From NCBI RefSeq assembly GCF_016862955.1, contig NZ_BONY01000032.1, positions 1-64,000 of the forward strand: a stretch of DNA of 64,000 nucleotides, written 5' to 3'. This stretch comes from Rhizocola hellebori. GTDB lineage: Bacteria; Actinomycetota; Actinomycetes; Mycobacteriales; Micromonosporaceae. The notes under the pieces are model-generated. The model made no database searches, had not been told where the DNA came from, and was given only the letters and a program-made list of their open reading frames with translations. Shown here one piece after another: positions 8,939-18,127 of this stretch (its first letter is position 1; each line of letters opens with the position of its first letter). A program made the position numbers and the translations under genes.

Positions 8939-10315
8939 ATGACGCATGCTCGCAAGTGCTGGGCAGTCGCGGCGGCGGCCGCGTTGATGGTGACCCTGGT
9001 TCCGGCCAGCTCCGCGATCGCCGAGCAAGCCCGAACACCGATCTCGCAGCCGGCCGTCTCCGGGCCGATCCCGGGCACCGTGCCGGGCGACCGCCTCTCG
9101 CCAGTCCTGGCGGACACCTATCCGTTCTTCTCCACCCCCGACGACCTGGCCGGTGCGGGTTACGTCGAGCAGGAGTTCTACCTGTCGGGCGTCGCCGACG
9201 GCTGGGACCTCCAGGGAAATCTGGTCGCCAGCGATGTGCCCTACCAGACCCGGATCCTGGTGAGGCGTCCCGCGAGTGATCACAGGTTCAACGGCACCGC
9301 CTTGGTCGAATGGCAGAACGTCACCGCCGGCTACGACCTCGATGCATTGTGGAACGGCGAAGCCATCATGCGCGCCGGTTACGCCTGGATCGGTGTCTCC
9401 GCCCAGCGCGTCGGCGTCAACCAGCTCCGCGGCTGGAGCCCAACCCGTTACGGCACACTGGATGTCACCGGCGGTGGGCTGTACAACGCCGACGAGCTGT
9501 CCTACGACATCTTCGCCCAGGCCGCCAAGGCCATCAGCTCGGGTGGCCGCGGATCGCCCATGGGACGACTGGACGTGCGGACAGTGCTCGCCATCGGCGC
9601 CTCCCAGTCCGCCGGGCGGATGACGGTCTACTACCAGAACATCCTGCCCAAAGTGGAGCCGGTGTTCGACGGCTACGCGTTCATCGTCGGCAACGCGCCC
9701 ACCCGCGTGGGCGAAGAACCTGTGTTCCAGGTGCTTTCCGAAACCGACGTGCGCACCCCGGTCAGACCATCGCCGGACACCGATCAGTTCCGGCGCTGGG
9801 AAGTGGCGGGCGGGGCGCATTCCGGCTGGCGTGGCCAGGAGTACAGGATGCCCATCTCCGTACGTGACCTGGGCGCCGCCCCCGTCTACAACTGCACGCT
9901 GCCACCGTTCAGCCGCATGCCCGTGCACCACGCCACCGCCGCCGCCTACGACCACCTCGTCCGCTGGGTCCGCCACGGCACCCCACCGCCGACCGCGCAA
10001 CCGCTGGTCTTCAACCCCGACGGCACCAAAGCCCGCGACAGTCTCGGCCTGGCGCTCGGCGGGATCCGCTACTCCCAGCTGACCGTGCCGACCGCGCTGA
10101 ACACCGGCGACAACTCGGGCCAGACTTTCTGTGTCCTCTTCGGCACCTACCAGCCGTTCGACCAGGCCACCCTCGACGAGCTGTATCGCACGCACGGCGG
10201 GTACATCGCCAAGGTGGTGTTGGCGGACCTACGCAACATCCACTCCGGTTACCTGCTGCCGGCCGACGCCCGGGTCAATCTGCGCGAGGCCCTGGCATCC
10301 AGCATCGGCCAATGA
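8939..10315 (+). CDS. Secreted alpha/beta hydrolase-domain protein
   Basis: ATG 8939 is preferred over upstream in-frame ATGs because it gives a clean signal peptide: a THARK basic start, an Ala-rich core, and cleavage after SSAIA. The mature protein (about 430 aa) resembles the secreted alpha/beta hydrolase family (Abhydrolase_10 type) of actinomycetes. GASQSAGR (around 9600) is the probable nucleophile elbow, and YRTHGGYIAKV near the end may carry the catalytic His. It probably cleaves esters outside the cell; the substrate cannot be predicted. It stands alone between the MFS gene and the FxSxx locus. Confidence 0.75.
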   Translation: MTHARKCWAVAAAAALMVTLVPASSAIAEQARTPISQPAVSGPIPGTVPGDRLSPVLADTYPFFSTPDDLAGAGYVEQEFYLSGVADGWDLQGNLVASDVPYQTRILVRRPASDHRFNGTALVEWQNVTAGYDLDALWNGEAIMRAGYAWIGVSAQRVGVNQLRGWSPTRYGTLDVTGGGLYNADELSYDIFAQAAKAISSGGRGSPMGRLDVRTVLAIGASQSAGRMTVYYQNILPKVEPVFDGYAFIVGNAPTRVGEEPVFQVLSETDVRTPVRPSPDTDQFRRWEVAGGAHSGWRGQEYRMPISVRDLGAAPVYNCTLPPFSRMPVHHATAAAYDHLVRWVRHGTPPPTAQPLVFNPDGTKARDSLGLALGGIRYSQLTVPTALNTGDNSGQTFCVLFGTYQPFDQATLDELYRTHGGYIAKVVLADLRNIHSGYLLPADARVNLREALASSIGQ

Positions 10316-10351
10316 TTCATGTCACTCGCTTGCGCCAACAGTCTAAGCTAA

Positions 10352-10393
10352 GTCGATAAGCATTCGTCGATCTTTGCGCGCGAATGAATCGAC
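10352..10393. promoter_or_regulatory. Inverted repeat upstream of the first fxsC
   Basis: GTCGAT and CATTCG (10352-10366) face CGAATG and ATCGAC (10381-10393). The arms match at 12 positions with a 2-nt length difference, around a 14-nt centre. It lies 36 nt before the fxsC start. It could be an operator for the fxsC-ATPase pair or a terminator for the hydrolase; there is no T-run, so I favour an operator. Confidence 0.4.
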
Positions 10394-10428
10394 ATGCATA
10401 GATCATCCTGAGTTGGCCAGGAGGCGGG

Positions 10429-11649
10429 TTGCCCGACTGCTACTTCTTTCTCAGCTACGCCCGCGGTGATGATCGGCAGTACATCGAACGCCTGTTCACC
10501 GATCTGTCCGCTGAAGTCCGGTCACGTGCCGGACTTCCGGCCAACACCACCGTGGGTTTCCTCGATGTGCACGTCCAGGTGGGCGCGACCTGGTCGAGCA
10601 CACTCATGACGGCGCTGGCGACCTGTGCCACCTTCGTGGCGCTGGTTTCGCCGCGCTATCTGGTAAGCGTGCCCTGCGGGCGGGAATGGACGATCTTCGA
10701 AAGCCGGCTGCACGCCATGCACCGGCGCGGCAAGCCACCACCTCCCGCGTTGCTGCCGCTGCTGTGGGATCCACCCGACGAAATCCCCAGGGTGATCGGT
10801 GATCGGCAATACCAGAACAGAAACATGCCCGAGGCCTACGACCGCACCGGCTTGCGGCAGATCATGCGGCTACAGCGCCACCATGACGACTATTGGGTGC
10901 TGCTGGGTGAGCTGGCGCGGCAGATAGTGTCCATCGCCAACCATCATCCAGTGCCGCACGGCCCGGACGATGTGGACTACCACCAGGTGCAAAGCGCTTT
11001 CACGGGTGCCGGCGCCGATCCCACGTCGTCGGAGTCGCAGGGCGAGGTGCATTTCATCGTGGCCGCGCCATCGCGCCGAGATCTGGATTCGGCCGAGCTG
11101 GCCGATCCGCCGCGGGATCCCCAGTTCTACGGCGAACAAGCCAATGAGTGGGCGCCCTTCAGGCCCGGGCTCGACCTGCCACTGGCCGAGTATGCGCAGG
11201 CCATCGCCACCGAACGCCAGTTTCGCACCACCGTGACCGACATCGCGGGAATCTCCGAGTGGGTCAAGGAAGCGTCCGGTCACGAAGGCATTGTGGTGCT
11301 GCTCGTCGACCCATGGTCCACCAAACTGACCGCACATCGCCACGCCCTCTATCAGATGACGCTGTTCGGCAACGATTACGAGCCGATCGGGGCGGTCATG
11401 GTACCGGCCAGCCACCACGACTATCAAACACACGAATATCTCGATGAACTTATCGACTCGCTTAGAGCACTATTGGGATGGCGCGGACACGGTGCCAATT
11501 TCCGCTCCAGCGTGCTGAGCCCGCAGGCTTTCAACGCCGATCTCCAAGCGCTGCTAGAGGCCTATCGCAACCACATATTTAGTACCGGCTCATTCATCCG
11601 CCGTCCGCCCGGCCGCATCGGCAAGCGTCCCATTCTGCAAGGCCCATAA
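10429..11649 (+). CDS. fxsC: TIR-like protein FxsC, copy 1
   Basis: A TTG start at 10429 is supported by AGGAGG 4-5 nt upstream. The 406-aa protein begins with a TIR-like fold (YFFLSYARGDD at residues 5-15). After it, SPRYLVSVPCGREWTIF places Glu86 where TIR NADases have their catalytic glutamate. The second half (about 200-380) is a separate domain found in FxsC proteins, ending in the conserved RPILQGP. FxsC accompanies FxSxx-COOH peptide clusters; its role there is unproven. It is followed after a short gap by a KGGVGR-type ATPase on the same strand, and a second fxsC copy lies about 5 kb away in opposite orientation. Confidence 0.85.
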   Translation: MPDCYFFLSYARGDDRQYIERLFTDLSAEVRSRAGLPANTTVGFLDVHVQVGATWSSTLMTALATCATFVALVSPRYLVSVPCGREWTIFESRLHAMHRRGKPPPPALLPLLWDPPDEIPRVIGDRQYQNRNMPEAYDRTGLRQIMRLQRHHDDYWVLLGELARQIVSIANHHPVPHGPDDVDYHQVQSAFTGAGADPTSSESQGEVHFIVAAPSRRDLDSAELADPPRDPQFYGEQANEWAPFRPGLDLPLAEYAQAIATERQFRTTVTDIAGISEWVKEASGHEGIVVLLVDPWSTKLTAHRHALYQMTLFGNDYEPIGAVMVPASHHDYQTHEYLDELIDSLRALLGWRGHGANFRSSVLSPQAFNADLQALLEAYRNHIFSTGSFIRRPPGRIGKRPILQGP

Positions 11650-11678
11650 CCGCAATGTCAGCAAGCCAGGAGCAGCCA

Positions 11679-12638
11679 ATGGCAAGCCAGAGCGAGCCCC
11701 CACATGACGGGCACATCGTCACCTTCTATTCTTTCAAGGGCCGGACTGGACGCACCACCGCCTTAGCCAACGTGGCTTGGATTCTCGCCGCCAATGGTCA
11801 ACGCGTATTGGCCGTGGACTGGGACTTGGAATCGCCATGGCTTCATCGATGTTTTCGCCCATTTCTCATCGACAAAAACCTCAGCCATTCTCGAGGCGTA
11901 ATCGATATTATCCGCAACTTCGTCCGGGCGGCGTTCCGTCCCCACAGCGGGCCACAGAACGCCAGCTGGTACGTCCGTTATGCCGACGTGGAAAGGGAAG
12001 CCGTCTCGCTGACGTGGCGATTCATCGGTGAGGGCGTCATCGATCTCCTTCCAGCCGGGCAGCAGGATCCGTCCTATCCGGTCACTGTCAGCACTTTCGA
12101 CTGGGAGGCATTCCACCGCCTCAACGGCAAGGCGTTTCTGAAGGCACTGCGCAATGACATGCGAAAGAGATACGACTACGTGCTGATTGACAGCCGAAGC
12201 GGGCTCAGCGACACTGCCGCGATCTGCACTGTCAACCTCGCGGACACCGTCGTCGACTGCTTCGACTTGACGGACCAAAGTATCGATGCCGCCGCGACAG
12301 TGGCGGAGTCAATAGTCCGCCTGCGTAGACACGAGCCGGTTCGCCTCCTGCCGGTGCCGATCCGAACAGCGGACACCGAGCAGTACAAATTGGAGGATTG
12401 GCGAGCCCATGCCAGAAGGCGTTTCGTCCAAGACCTAGCCGCCGAGATTCCATACCAGCCCGATACGGAGGCAGAGGAAATCCTCGCTGTCTTTGACACC
12501 TCACCACATGGCGAGGCGTCGCTGATCTCGGCTTACGAAAAGCTGACCGCCATCATCACCGATGGTGCGATAACGCACCTGCCCACCATCGCCAAAGACC
12601 AGTACCGGCAATGGCTGGCGGACAACGACTCCGGTTAG
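11679..12638 (+). CDS. KGGVGR-variant ParA-like ATPase
   Basis: I prefer ATG 11679 (AGGAG 6 nt upstream) over the in-frame ATG at 11655. The 319-aa product is a SIMIBI/ParA-like ATPase of the KGGVGR-motif type seen beside FxsC/FxsT. Its deviant Walker A loop reads SFKGRTGRTT rather than KGGVGRT, with VDWDLESP as the switch region and LIDSRSGLSD as Walker B. It is clearly paralogous to the N-terminal domain of fxsT (shared LANVAWILA, VLAVDWDLESP, FDWEAFH/FDWDHFY). It ends 4 nt from the 3' end of the convergent fxsT gene. The role is probably nucleotide-dependent signalling or scaffolding with FxsC; this is inference. Confidence 0.8.
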   Translation: MASQSEPPHDGHIVTFYSFKGRTGRTTALANVAWILAANGQRVLAVDWDLESPWLHRCFRPFLIDKNLSHSRGVIDIIRNFVRAAFRPHSGPQNASWYVRYADVEREAVSLTWRFIGEGVIDLLPAGQQDPSYPVTVSTFDWEAFHRLNGKAFLKALRNDMRKRYDYVLIDSRSGLSDTAAICTVNLADTVVDCFDLTDQSIDAAATVAESIVRLRRHEPVRLLPVPIRTADTEQYKLEDWRAHARRRFVQDLAAEIPYQPDTEAEEILAVFDTSPHGEASLISAYEKLTAIITDGAITHLPTIAKDQYRQWLADNDSG

Positions 12639-12642
12639 CGGC

Positions 12643-15600
12643 CTATGTCTCCGGCGGCTCGATGTCGCTGTTGATGCGCTCGCCTTCCCGAATGGCCACG
12701 GTGTGGGGATACTGCGCACCGTAGTTGTCCTCGGCGATGCGGTAAGTATTGTCGTACAGCGCATCCGCGCCATGCTGGTCACCACTGGCCCGCATGCTGG
12801 CAATCAGGTTCGCCGCCGCAGCAAGCAACGTGGGGTGGCTACGGTTGACGAACAGACGCCGCAGCTGGCCTATGCACTTCTCGTCAAGCCCACGCGCGGT
12901 CTCGATGTCACCGGCCGCGAAACGCGCATTCGCCAGGTTCATCTGGCAGAAGACAGTATATGGGTGGTCTGGCAGCCTGGCCTGGAACCCGTCAATCGCG
13001 TCTTCCAGGATGGGTGTCGCCTCAGCGAACCTGCCCTCGCGCAACAGGAAGATCGCCATATCGTTGGCGGCGCCCATTGCAAACGGGTGGTCGGCACCAT
13101 GGGCATGCTGGTAGCGCTCGAGCACATCTCTTGCCCGAGTATAAGCGCCTTCATGGTTACCCTGGGCGGACTCGATACAAGCGACCTCCAGCTCGCAGTT
13201 CAGCCGGTTGGGGTGGTCGTGTTTGAAGACCCGCTGGTATTGGGCGAACGTCTTGTCGATGACCTCGCGAGACTCCTCAGTCTGCCCGAGCCGGCGCAAT
13301 GTCACCGCCAGGCTCTTGCTCGCCGAAAGAGTGATGCTGTCTGTCTCCCCGAGCTCCTTGTGGCAGTCGGTCAGCACGCTCTCCAACACGGCTTGAGACT
13401 GAACCAGCTCACCGACCTCGCGCAGGTCCCGCCCATAGGCGACCCGCGACAGCAGCGTCCACCGGTGCCCCTTGGCCAGGGTGCGCTCGTAGCGCGCCAG
13501 GGTGTCCTCATCACGCAGTTTGGCGCCGGCGAAGTCACCCATCAGGCGCAATGAGATGGCCAGGTTGTTGGCCGCCATCAAGGTGCGCTCGCCATCGCCC
13601 CCCTGCGCGGCATGCCACGCGGTAAAGGTGCGTTCGTCAAGTAAACGAGCCTCAGCGTATTTTCCGATGCCGCGATACGCGGCCGCCTGTCCACCAAGTG
13701 CGACCAGCGTGTAAGGGTGAGTGGGGCCAAGCGACCCGGACATACGCTGGACGATGTCGGCGTACGTTTCAATGCTGCGAGGGTACTCACCATGCTCAAG
13801 AAGAGTGTTCGCCAGCTCACTACGTATTCGGAGTACATACAGATCGTCCTCGCCGAACTTGGGGACCCACAGGGCGAGCGCGCGCTCCGCCAGACCTTGC
13901 GCCCCCGCGTAGTCGCCACGGTAGCGCAGGTACCGGACCGTATCAATCACCAGCTGCCGCGATTCGGGCTCCGGGGAGGCCAGCGTGTCGGATGGTTCCA
14001 AGTGGGCAAGGAGCCCCTGGTACGCCGGCCAATTTTTCTGATCTGTTGGTTCGCCCGGACGTGCATTTGCGAGAATCACGTGTACCTGCCCCTGCCGGAT
14101 CACCCTAACCTGCTCCGGGAGATCGCTACGAATGACCGACTGTACCAAACGGTGCATCTTCAAGGCCCTCACAGGGTGGTCGCTCCAGACCACTGAATCC
14201 ACCCTAGCCAAGCCAAACCGCGTGATCTCACGAACCAGCGAACTTCGCATTAGCTTGTCACGCAAATTTGTGTCGACAGTCGCCAGGGCCTCGACCATGC
14301 CTGCGCTATCGAACAGGTCGGTGGGGATGGGTTCCGGCGAAAGGAAGCTGCAGAGTTCAACGAGGAAGGCGGCGGCCGGCGTCTTCTCGCGCAGTCGTCT
14401 TTGAGACAGGCGCCAAGTTTCCGCCACCGCGTGACGATAGCCAGGAGGCGGGGGTTCGTTGAGGATCCGCGCCATGTGTTCGTCGAGGATCTCCAGGTAG
14501 CTGGCGGCCGACATGGCTGTGGCCTCGAGAAGCGCGGCGGCCTGCTCAATCGCTAGTGGAAGATCGCCAAGCTTCGCGGCGATGGAGTCCGCGTCGTCTG
14601 CGGTCAACCCGCCGACGCGGCGCATCAGCAAACTGACACTTTCGGAACGATCAAAGACGTTAACGTCCAGGGTCCAGGCTTGCCGTGACCACTCCTGCCC
14701 CGGCGTGGTCACAATGACGTCACCATTGCCAGTCGGCAGGTAGGGCCGCAGCAACTCCGGATCCATGGTGTGGTTGTCAAAGACAATAACCCAGTTGTCG
14801 AACGGCACGCCCAGCCGGAGCGACTCGAGTACCGATTGGACCTGTTCATCCGCGCGGCCGGCGATCGGCAACTCCAGCTTCTGCGCCAAGTCGGCCAGGG
14901 CCGTCACAATCATCGCGGGCTGGTCAGCCGATATCCACCAGGCGATGTCATAGTCAGCGGCGAATCTATGCAAATACTCGGTCGCGATTTGTGTCTTGCC
15001 GACGCCGCCGATTCCTTGCAGCACAGCAGGTCCAGCCATCGCGTTGCTGGAATTCAGGCGCCCCCTGAGCTCCTCAAGCGCCGCATCTCTACCGACGAAG
15101 TTTGTGTTGCGGGCCGGCACCTGCCAAACACGAGCGGGCTCAAACGGAAACCGCGGCGTGGGCGCCGCCGGCCCGAGGCCCTCGGCCTCCAGCACGTCGC
15201 GCATGGCCAGCCGGTTGAGAAGCGCCTGCCGTGCTCTGCGCCCGTCGAGGTTTACCATTTCCACCGACTCGCGGGCGTCAAACGGGTGCTGCAGCGGGTA
15301 TCCGTCGACCCGAACCGACACCAGGAAGCGGCCGGCACCGGGTGCCTCGCGCTTGCCACCGGCGTCCCACCAGGTCAAGATTTGGGGCGTATGCATGGAC
15401 TCGCGCGACAGCAGAACAATGAGCCGATCCACTCGCGACATAGCCTCTGCGACATTGACCTGCCCGGTCATGTCCTGCATCGCGCAGCGCTGACCCGCAG
15501 CGCGCAACTGATGCTGCACCCATTCGGCCCAGATCCGGTCGCGGGGAATGTAGGCGATCAGAATGTTGTCCGGATTGGCCACGCCACGATGTTCGAACTC

Positions 15601-16569
15601 GGCCGCCCAGGCCTGCCTGCTGGCCTCGGAGATCGCGGCCAACGTGCACCGCTCCCCCACTAGCTCACTGGCGAGCCTTTCGTAGGCCGCCAGCAGCGTG
15701 CCCTCCTGATGTGACCGATCACCGAACGCGGCCAGGGTCTCCTCGTAGGCGTAAAACACCTTGTAGGGAATTTCCACCGATCCCCAGTATTTGCTCGCGT
15801 CGGAATACCCGAGCGCGGCCACGTACTCGGCGAACCTCTGCTGAGCCAAGCTCCTGCGACGGTCCAATTTGGCCGTCTCACCATCTTCGACCCGGGTGGG
15901 CACCGGAAACATCCGCACACCGCGGGGACGCAATCGGCGAATGTTACGGGCGATGGCCACCGCGCCCTCAATGCTTTGGTTGTTGAATCCAAAGCAGTTG
16001 ACGACGGCGTCCGGAAGGGCGACTGTGCAGATTCCCGCATTGTCACTCAGCCCGGTGCGGCTGTCGATGAGAGCGATGTCGTAGTTGCGGCGCATGTCAT
16101 CGGCGAGGGCGAGCAGAAACTCCTCGCCATTGAGCCGTGTATAGAAGTGATCCCAGTCGAAATGGGAGACCATTCGCGAATACTCGGCCACCTGTTCTCC
16201 GGCCGGAACGAAGTCGATCGACCCGCCTTTAGGAAAGTCATATCGTTCCAGCGAGGTGGCGAAATCCTTGATTTTCGCCAGGTCGCGTATCTCGTCGGAA
16301 TTCAGCGGGCTATCCGCCCGGGTGGCAGCCGCCGAAAAGCGCATCGTGGCATTAATGACACCTGGCGAATGCCTTAGGTCGCGATCCCTCAGGAATGGTG
16401 AAAAGTATCGATGAAGACCCGGCGATTCGAGGTCCCAGTCTACGGCGAGCACACGGCGCCCGGTGCTGGCGAGAATCCACGCCACGTTGGCCAGGGCCAT
16501 TGTCCGGCCCACTCCACCCTTGAACGAATAGAAGGTTATGACCTGGCTTCGGCGGCGATCGGGAATCAT
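12643..16569 (-). CDS. fxsT: FxSxx-COOH system protein: KGGVGR ATPase - TIR - NB-ARC - TPR (FxsT)
   Basis: A 1308-aa cytoplasmic protein with ATG at 16569 and GAGG 8 nt upstream. Domains: KGGVGR ATPase with Walker A SFKGGVGRT (about 1-320); TIR-like domain beginning ILIAYIPRDRIWAEWVQ (about 331-470); NB-ARC STAND NTPase with Walker A GIGGVGKTQIA (about 520), Walker B WVIVFDN and a winged-helix region to about 790; then at least eight TPR_10/TPR_12 repeats to the C terminus (HPYTLVALG, HPNRLNCEL, HPFAMGAAND, HPYTVFCQM). This fusion matches the tetratricopeptide protein named for FxSxx-COOH systems. The TIR segment lacks an obvious catalytic Glu. TPR-STAND proteins usually sense a ligand or peptide and oligomerise; the ligand here might be the modified FxsA peptide, which is speculation. 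Confidence 0.9.
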   Translation of the reverse strand: MIPDRRRSQVITFYSFKGGVGRTMALANVAWILASTGRRVLAVDWDLESPGLHRYFSPFLRDRDLRHSPGVINATMRFSAAATRADSPLNSDEIRDLAKIKDFATSLERYDFPKGGSIDFVPAGEQVAEYSRMVSHFDWDHFYTRLNGEEFLLALADDMRRNYDIALIDSRTGLSDNAGICTVALPDAVVNCFGFNNQSIEGAVAIARNIRRLRPRGVRMFPVPTRVEDGETAKLDRRRSLAQQRFAEYVAALGYSDASKYWGSVEIPYKVFYAYEETLAAFGDRSHQEGTLLAAYERLASELVGERCTLAAISEASRQAWAAEFEHRGVANPDNILIAYIPRDRIWAEWVQHQLRAAGQRCAMQDMTGQVNVAEAMSRVDRLIVLLSRESMHTPQILTWWDAGGKREAPGAGRFLVSVRVDGYPLQHPFDARESVEMVNLDGRRARQALLNRLAMRDVLEAEGLGPAAPTPRFPFEPARVWQVPARNTNFVGRDAALEELRGRLNSSNAMAGPAVLQGIGGVGKTQIATEYLHRFAADYDIAWWISADQPAMIVTALADLAQKLELPIAGRADEQVQSVLESLRLGVPFDNWVIVFDNHTMDPELLRPYLPTGNGDVIVTTPGQEWSRQAWTLDVNVFDRSESVSLLMRRVGGLTADDADSIAAKLGDLPLAIEQAAALLEATAMSAASYLEILDEHMARILNEPPPPGYRHAVAETWRLSQRRLREKTPAAAFLVELCSFLSPEPIPTDLFDSAGMVEALATVDTNLRDKLMRSSLVREITRFGLARVDSVVWSDHPVRALKMHRLVQSVIRSDLPEQVRVIRQGQVHVILANARPGEPTDQKNWPAYQGLLAHLEPSDTLASPEPESRQLVIDTVRYLRYRGDYAGAQGLAERALALWVPKFGEDDLYVLRIRSELANTLLEHGEYPRSIETYADIVQRMSGSLGPTHPYTLVALGGQAAAYRGIGKYAEARLLDERTFTAWHAAQGGDGERTLMAANNLAISLRLMGDFAGAKLRDEDTLARYERTLAKGHRWTLLSRVAYGRDLREVGELVQSQAVLESVLTDCHKELGETDSITLSASKSLAVTLRRLGQTEESREVIDKTFAQYQRVFKHDHPNRLNCELEVACIESAQGNHEGAYTRARDVLERYQHAHGADHPFAMGAANDMAIFLLREGRFAEATPILEDAIDGFQARLPDHPYTVFCQMNLANARFAAGDIETARGLDEKCIGQLRRLFVNRSHPTLLAAAANLIASMRASGDQHGADALYDNTYRIAEDNYGAQYPHTVAIREGERINSDIEPPET

Positions 16570-16791
16570 TTTTCGGCCTCGTCACATGTCAGCGCTGCGC
16601 CGCCAAAACGACAGCACAGCACTGTCCAATCACGATGGCCTAGTCGGCGGCCAAAGGAGCGAGGCATAGCCTGCCCTCACATTGATCACTCGGGGGTACG
16701 AACGACTTAGCGTACAAACCTTAGGATAAGTTGGCTAGACAAGAAATAGCTCGAGGGCGGCCCTAATCCCGAAGTGCCTGATGGACCGGGT
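16570..16791. other. Non-coding leader between fxsC copy 2 and fxsT
   Basis: This 222-nt gap has no convincing ORF. It probably carries the fxsT promoter on the minus strand: TTGTCT at about 16735-16740 with AT-rich sequence (CTTATCCTAAGG) downstream, though no spacing is ideal. fxsT may therefore be separately transcribed rather than read through from fxsC. Confidence 0.35.
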
Positions 16792-17982
16792 TCAAGGTCC
16801 TTCCAGGATCGGCCGCCGAGTTGATCCACGTTCGTTCAAGGGCCGAGTCGCATGCGCCCCATGATCTATCCGATACTGTGCTTCCGCCAGCGCCACCGAG
16901 AGATCATCATCGAAAGTCCCAGCTGATTCGATGTCGACTCGGAACATCAGGTCGCGATATCCGGCACGATCAGGGAAGACGCTTAGCACGGCCGAGCGCA
17001 GCTCGCCCTGGTACACCGTGCTTTCCTCGTCCTCCCGGTTGGCCGGCACCAGAACGGCGACGTCGTCACGCCGGCTGATGGCCTTCAACGCGTGTTTCAG
17101 GGGCTCTACCCGGGTCGCCCAGGCGTCCACCAACAACACCACGATGTCGCTACGGTGGCTCTCCGCAGAGAGGCGCTCGGCCAGCCCTTCGATCGGCACC
17201 ACCTCCGATTCAAGTAGCCGCCTGGTAACGATCGTGCGCGCTTGAGCCGCCAACGGTTGCGGAAATGATGGCTGGAAGGGTGCCCAATCCTCCCGACGGG
17301 TTCCGTAGAACTGCAGATTCGTCCTTACCGCACTCATCTGTTCGCGCGTCCCGGTCGCCAGCACCAGAAAGACCTGACGGCGACGTTCTGCCAGCTGATC
17401 CTGGTGTGCGCGAACCGCGAAAATGTCGGTCGCCGTCGTCACGTCTGTCCCGCGAGGCGACGCGGGCAACCGGTCGCTGTGGGCCGTCTCCACCACGCGG
17501 TGCGCCACCGATGCCACGAACTGACGGTAGGCGAGCCGGAAACGCTGCAACCTGATCAAGACTCTCAGGTCCTCGTTGTCAGGGGTCCTATGTGGAGTTA
17601 TCTCAAGATCTGCTTGGTCGAAAGGCGGCTCTGCCAAGCCTTCCCCTGCCCAAACGAGAGGGATGAGCGATCCCATCCGGCGGCCGGTGGCGTAGTAGTG
17701 ATCACGAAGCCGGGTCGCGAACACCCCCCATGATCTCCCGCAGCGCTCGGTCAGGAAGTACTTCGCCGAGTACAGCGCAATAAAGGTCTGTGCGGTGGCG
17801 AGCGCATTGTTTGCATCTACCGGCCATCGGGCATCGCCCCACCGGATGCTGTCGAGGTAACCGACCTCGCGGTTCTGGTCGGCGCGGACCCGGGATCTCA
17901 CCTCTTCGGAGAGATCGTCGAAGAACTTCCGGACGTAGAGCTCGTCCTCGCCGGGAGCGTGACTCAGAAAGAAATACAGCAT
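16792..17982 (-). CDS. fxsC: TIR-like protein FxsC, copy 2
   Basis: ATG 17982 is chosen because GGGAGCGGG lies 3-10 nt upstream; an in-frame GTG at 18015 would add 11 residues. The 396-aa product parallels copy 1 along its full length: YFFLSHAPGEDELYV, CGRSWGVF, a second domain with QFYGTRREDWAPFQPSFPQP (compare QFYGEQANEWAPFRPG), and the terminal RPILEGP. At the position of copy 1's candidate catalytic Glu86 it has Ser84. It lies between fxsB and fxsT on the same strand. As with copy 1, function in the FxSxx system is unknown; the active-site change suggests a structural or regulatory subunit. Confidence 0.88.
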   Translation of the reverse strand: MLYFFLSHAPGEDELYVRKFFDDLSEEVRSRVRADQNREVGYLDSIRWGDARWPVDANNALATAQTFIALYSAKYFLTERCGRSWGVFATRLRDHYYATGRRMGSLIPLVWAGEGLAEPPFDQADLEITPHRTPDNEDLRVLIRLQRFRLAYRQFVASVAHRVVETAHSDRLPASPRGTDVTTATDIFAVRAHQDQLAERRRQVFLVLATGTREQMSAVRTNLQFYGTRREDWAPFQPSFPQPLAAQARTIVTRRLLESEVVPIEGLAERLSAESHRSDIVVLLVDAWATRVEPLKHALKAISRRDDVAVLVPANREDEESTVYQGELRSAVLSVFPDRAGYRDLMFRVDIESAGTFDDDLSVALAEAQYRIDHGAHATRPLNERGSTRRPILEGP

Positions 17983-18125
17983 ATGCCCGCTCCCACTGCG
18001 CCTGGGATCTCGCACCGCCGCAATTCGGCATCGTCCTCGACGATCTCGTCCGCTCGCATTCCATAATTTTTACCGCATCGGAGGCACCCAAAGCATCTCC
18101 AGCACCAAGACCAAGATCTCGCCAT
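17964..18125 (-). CDS. Candidate small Cys/Trp-rich protein between fxsB and fxsC
   Basis: A 53-codon frame whose ATG (18125) lies 2 nt after the fxsB stop, with a well-placed GAGG 5 nt upstream. It begins MARSWSWCWRCFGCLRCGKN, with four cysteines spaced C-x2-C-x2-C-x2-C, then an acidic stretch (DEIVEDDAE), and ends CCISF, overlapping the fxsC start by 19 nt. Spacing and ribosome site favour a real gene. Against it, codon use is AT-leaning (AGA, TCT, AAA, AAT, TAT) and the same bases could be the fxsC promoter. If real, it might be a zinc-ribbon accessory protein or a second peptide substrate. Confidence 0.3.
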   Translation of the reverse strand: MARSWSWCWRCFGCLRCGKNYGMRADEIVEDDAELRRCEIPGAVGAGICCISF

Positions 18126-18127
18126 GG

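Noticed and set aside
8672-10195. 507-codon open frame on the minus strand
   Set aside because: Antisense to the MFS and hydrolase genes, both of which have clear family motifs.
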